Part shown: one piece after another, positions 24,601 through 30,600 of the stretch
How positions within the stretch are numbered: position 1 is the first letter of the stretch
How the letters are laid out: the number at the start of each line of letters is the position of its first letter
From: Apostichopus californicus
Lineage: Eukaryota; Echinodermata; Holothuroidea; Aspidochirotida; Stichopodidae
DNA: 32,400 nt
Assembly (NCBI GenBank): GCA_020650975.1
Contig: JAIPMN010006849.1
Location: 4,799 to 37,198 of the forward strand
Reading direction: 5' to 3'
The notes under the pieces: model-generated
Told to the model about the DNA's origin: nothing
Databases searched by the model: none
Seen by the model: the letters and a program-made list of their open reading frames with translations, nothing else
Translations under genes and position numbers: made by a program

Positions 24601-27600
24601 AAAATTCAACATTGGCCTTTAATATGTTGGGTTCCATGGCAGGGTGGTGTATTTGCAAAAGTGACTGTGAAAGTCCCAGTGGGATTGCTTCTTTGCTGGA
24701 CTTAAACATGGGACAGCAATGATTACATCCTTTTAGCGATATGAAAATTTCACCTTTCCTGCCATAAGATATGAGAAATGCACTTTGCACTGGCTGTCTT
24801 CAACAGCCTTATATTTCTGTTAAAAGCTGAGAGAGGCGCTAATCATCATCATCATGTTTTATAGCAGTTTATAATAGAAAGAGTTGATGTGATTGGTAGA
24901 AACTGTGAAGCAGCTGCAAACATAACTCTGTGGTGACCATCACCTGGAACATTGCTATATTTGGTATACGGTATATGAAATCTTTTATACAGCCAGTAAT
25001 TGGTGGAAAAGTCTTTCTACTTTTGTAGGTAGCCAAAATGGTAGTATTAATTCATCTTTTATAACTGTGAATACATATTTCTTCCTCAGGGTGGTACCCA
25101 GCAGCAGAAGGACATGATAGAGCAGGCCAGTGGTGTCATTGCTCAAGAGAATGTGGAACTAGCATGCTGCTTCATCCAGAAATGTGCTGTGGAGAAAGCC
25201 ATTCCTGAGATGGATAGACGCCTCGCCACTGTAAGTCCCCCCCCCCCCAAAAATTATATCCTTTAACTTTACAATTTGTTGTTTGTAAACAAATCTTATC
25301 GACAACAGATACTCAATGGTAAAGGGGTGATGTTCATGTTATTTCCCCCCCCCTCTCCCCATCAAAATTATTTCCTTTAACTTTTCAATTTATTGTTTGT
25401 AAACAAATCTTATCGACAACAGATACTCAATGGTAAAGTTGTGATGTTCATGTTGTTTTCATTCTTCATATGTGAATGATGTTCTCTTGTTTGGGTTGGG
25501 TAAGGGGGGGGGGGGGAGAGGGGTGGTATAATCAAATGTGACCACTTCATTTGAGATTTCCCTTAATCTTCATTCTTGTATGTTGTTGTTGCATGAAACA
25601 TTGCTTTTGGAATATGTGCTAATGGCAACTGATGTCTTTCACTGTTGTAGGAAATTGAACTCAGGAAACACGCCCGCCAAGAAAATCGCCGTTACTGTGA
25701 TCCTGTGGTACTAACCTATCAGGCAGAACGAATGCCAGAACAGATAAGATTAAGGGTAAGTAACGTCACCTCTCCTCACAACTGTAAGCAATCCAATCCT
25801 GTCAACTTGGCTGCCTGTCTGGTCTTCCCCTTTCACTGAAGGCTGCCATTCAACATATTAGCAACAGGGTATTCGTTGAAGCAGATTGTTGTTATATTAG
25901 TAAAATGTTGTACCATATATTTAGCTGTTTCACTGAATAATTTGGAATCTCAACTATAAATTTTCCGTTGATACGTCTACATCATATATTGAATTATTAG
26001 TTAAATTTCATGGGAAAATTTGGTTGTCCTGGAGACACTAACGTCTCTTGTGCGTCTCTTGTGCATTTCATCTACAATTTCTTGTTTGTAAATTTGTAGA
26101 AGTATTCTTGAGACACCTCACTGCTTTATATGTTGGTTAAACTTGAGGTACATTGAAGTAAGCAGGTAAACGACTTTTCCATATCCAAAGTAATTAGCGT
26201 GGTCTTGCCCGGTCGTGCAGCTTTAAATGAAGAATTCAAAGAGTCACCAACTGTTTGTGTTTGTTTTATGCTCATTATAACACTGAGGTAGCTATTGCAT
26301 GGTCAGTAGCAGTGCCCTGCTCATGTCAGCATGATGAAGTAAACCCTTTACTTCGTTTAAGGCCATACTCATTTTTCCATCACGATAGGTCGGTGGTGCA
26401 CCAACTAACCAGATAGCCGTTTACGAAGAGTTTGCTCGGAGCATACCGGGATTCCTTCCCACCCCAGAGGCGAATCTGCCGTCAGGATTCCTGGATAACC
26501 CGCCGCAGGCATTTGTACTGGATGATATGTCAAAGATTTATGAAAAGTGCATGAGCGATATCGAAGCTCACCTTCACGCCTTGATTCAGACGGCTCCACA
26601 CAGTCAACATCTGCAGGTACTCCACACTCTATTAGAGGCGGTTGCCATGGCGAGAAACTCCAGAGAGGTGGTCACAGCTCTTGCTCTCCTAACCAAGGTA
26701 TAGTTCATTAAAAGTTGCTACCCTTGTTCCTTAAGGGTGGGGGAGGAGGGAGGGGTGAGGAGGGAGGGTGTACATAGTAGAATTGTTCTTAATCTGATGG
26801 TTACTTGCATGTAGGTTATTACATATATATAAGGGCTCTTTTTTCATCTCTTTATTTTTCCTTTCATGTTTTTTTTGTTGTTGTATTATATCAAGATTTG
26901 TATCATATATCATAACAATGACTGCATCCTCTTCCTTCTCATTCTACCATTCTAAAGGCAATATTCAATTTGATGTTCCTATGCTCAAATCCAATGACTT
27001 TTGAATACCAGTTGTTTTTATGATCAAGGACTACATTTAACACTCCACATAGTTGTTTGCATTGTCTATTGATTCCTTCTAAACGACGTTAAGCAATGTG
27101 GGATAAGTTAAATGTCATGAGCTTCATGAAGAACAGGGAACAAAATATAATCATCATTTTTTATCATTTAACACAATTCTTGTAGGCTGTTGAGGGCATC
27201 TTAGAAGGTTACACTCCAGCAGCAACCGTTGATACTCCAGAATTGGCCCAGAGGTACAGGGACTGCCACATTTTGGTTCTGAAGGCCTTACAGGACCAGA
27301 GGGCCTATGGCGCACAGTGGACCAACAAACAGATCACAAGGTATGATCTTGATTTGAGTCAGTAGATGTAATTTCATATCCCATCAATTAAAATGTGAAG
27401 AATTCCGTTGAAAGGAACATCGATCAAAATATGACTTTTTTTACTGTTTGTTTTGTGTTGAACAATGTGTTTCATTCTCCTATGTAAGTAAACAATACAG
27501 AGATAGACTTGTAATGTATGAAGAAAAAAGGAAAGTTTTGAAAGAGGAAAAACTGTAGGTTATATATAACGTATGTCATGAGGATCAAACCGTTCCTTAC

Positions 27601-30600
27601 GCATTCTTCACGAGAATGTACATGATAAGGTTCAAAATATACCACTTTGTATTCATCACTTGAGAAAAAAAAAAACAAGAATTCAGTTAAAAAAGGAAAT
27701 GTATTACTCGAGTGGGAAACTAGTAGATTGGAAACTGATAGATTTTGAATTGTTTATTATTACAGAGTCATCTTTGAAACCACCGGAGACAGAAAGTACA
27801 ACCTTGACGCCATCGAGCAGCTGCTACGCAGTCACCTGATTAATCTGCAGACCTTTGACCAATATTTGGCCGGGGTAGGTCGAAAAATTAAATAAAGTTC
27901 ACAGTTCAGGTGCCAGGAAGAGAGGCAGAGATATATATATTACAGGACCCTGTGTGGAAGTTTTCAAAGATGAATTCTTGTAAAATTCTGTCCACATGGC
28001 CCTGAGTGTAGGGATTACAGAACTGAAAAAAAAAGAACATAAATGCTACAACCACTGCAAAATCTTGCAACATTTTATCTGGCAACCAAAGATGCCTATT
28101 GTGTAAAATATGGAGCGCAATAGATTATGTCCTATGTTACCTAGCTGTAGTGATGCTGTAGCTACTTCCCCACTCACCCCCCCCCCCCCTCCCCCTCTCA
28201 GCATTTGACTTATACACTGTGCCTGACACAGCTTTGGCAAAACCAAGCAAAGGTTTTCTTTTTCCAGTTTGGCTAACAAAATTTGGAGACAGAGTTTACT
28301 TCAGCAAAACTAGATACAGAATATGTAACATTTTTGACAGAACCCTGTACTGGAACTCTGGAATACAGCAAACATGCTAGAAAGTTAGCTCTTTTATTAT
28401 CATCAGTTTTCTTCATGTGATTCGCCACTCATTCTATGAATGAACTATAACGGAAAGACTAAAATTAGAGTTATGGCTTTGTATCATTATGTTCTCCTCT
28501 TTTGTTTAATTAATTTTCTCATTAGTCTATGGAGTCCGGGTTGAATTTCAACTACGTGGCATTTGCGATGGGTGTGGCCAAGCGTTTCCTGGTCGATGAC
28601 CAGCAGAGTAACATCGTCAATGAGGCTGACCTATACCAAACCCTTCATATGCTCTCCAGAATCCTCACCCAATCAGCCAACCCACCAGAAGGGTAAGTTT
28701 ATCCTATCTGAAAATAAAGAGAGAGATTGGCCTTACTAAATATCCTACCACTCATGAAACCTTCTCAAGCACTGGTCTGTTTCGAAACATTGCAACGATA
28801 AACTTTTTAATTGTCTACGCACTTGATTGGTCTCTGTGTCCTGCCAGACTTTCAACACCCTGTTAATACAGCCCATAGAACCTTGTAGCATACTTAAAGA
28901 ATCAGTTTTACTAGATTTGTGAAAACCATTGCAAATAATGAATTTGGCTGTAAGTCTGAGTGACATTAGGATGAATAACTTTCTGACCATAAAATGTTTC
29001 CATCAAATGACACATTTTCAATTAATGTAATGTTGCCCACCAATTGGGTGCGAAATTTCTAATTTGTCCTGCGAGATAAATTTCATACCTACCCCTGTCG
29101 TAGGTGGACCTACTAATTATAGGCAAAGGCTTAGTGTTGGTACTTGTTTTAAGAAGTAGCATAATCCTCAGGTTATTCAACATTTGGCTGACAATAAGCA
29201 AGCGAACAATGAACTTTTAGTTCTTGTTTTTAATTGGTCAGTAATGTTACTTTGTAATACGACTGAGTTTAACTTGCACCGCCTTTGTCGTGTTACTGGA
29301 GAAATAATATCGATCGATTTATATAATAATAATCAATAAGTTCTTAATATTGCACCAAATACCAAAAGGCCTCTAGGCGCTTTACAAAACCTAAAAAAAT
29401 ATTAAAAAAATGAAAAGACAGAGAAATCAAAGAGTAAAAAGTCTACAAAACACATAAACGAAAATTAAACAGTATATAAAATACTAACACAAAAATCTCA
29501 AAACACGAAAAGACTATAAAACAGACCAAAACCTATAAAAAACAAATCAAAGGATAAGCACATAAAATAGAGTTGTACAAAAGTAAAAGTCTAGATAAAA
29601 ACACGAGTATATAAATGATTTGATTATCACTGTGATAGCCCCTCCTGCTATGATTGATTGATAGATTGGATTGATTGATAGGTTCATTCATTCATTCACA
29701 TTTATTGTAGCCTTCAGCAGCTAATTGAAATGATCAGACAGAACCAAGACCCAGCCTTCTTAGATAAAGTACCTGGAGGTCCAACCTCAATGATGCATTC
29801 TGGGATATCTCAGGCCAGAGAGTATGATGATCCTCACGGCCTTCGAGAGAAGACAGAGTACCTCTTGAGAGAGTGGGTTCAGAAGCACCACTCTCCTGCT
29901 GGTAGCCGTGACAACCTCAGAGCTTTTTCTGCCTTTGTCAGTCAGGTAATATTTTTATTTTTTTGGTCCAGAACTTTGATACGTCAAGAAGAACACTAAA
30001 TATTAAACTGCACAGTTTGAACTTAGTTGTAAAAAAAAAAAATTAAAAATTAAAAAATTAAATAAAAAATTATTGGAAAGAAGTGATATGAGTAACTTCC
30101 ATTGAAGACAGTTTCCTCCAGAAAACTCAAATGAGTTTTAAAATATTGAAAACAGACCTTTTTTTTTTTATAAGTACTGAAGGCATTAAAATTAACAATG
30201 TCATTTCCATTGAGGTTCCAACATTGTCCTTATCATGAAATACTGTGGATGAAAGTTAATATACATCATTACCACTGTACAGCAAATTTGAACAACTTTG
30301 CATAGAATTTTAGCTTTACTACACAAGATAAATTTATTCACTGTATATTTATAGGTTTATTTTGAGCTGTCAGTGTCCTACAAATTCATTTAAATTATTC
30401 ATAGTATTTCTTACCTTTGATTTATAATTAGATGCACCAGCAAGGCATTTTGAAGACAGACGACCTCATCACCCGGTTCTTCCGTATCTGTATTGAGCTC
30501 TGTGTGGACCTCTGTTATAGGGCCCAGGCTGAGCAGGCCCATAACCCTACCATCACCAGAGCCAAGTGCTTTCATACCCTGGATGCCTTTGTAAGGCTTA

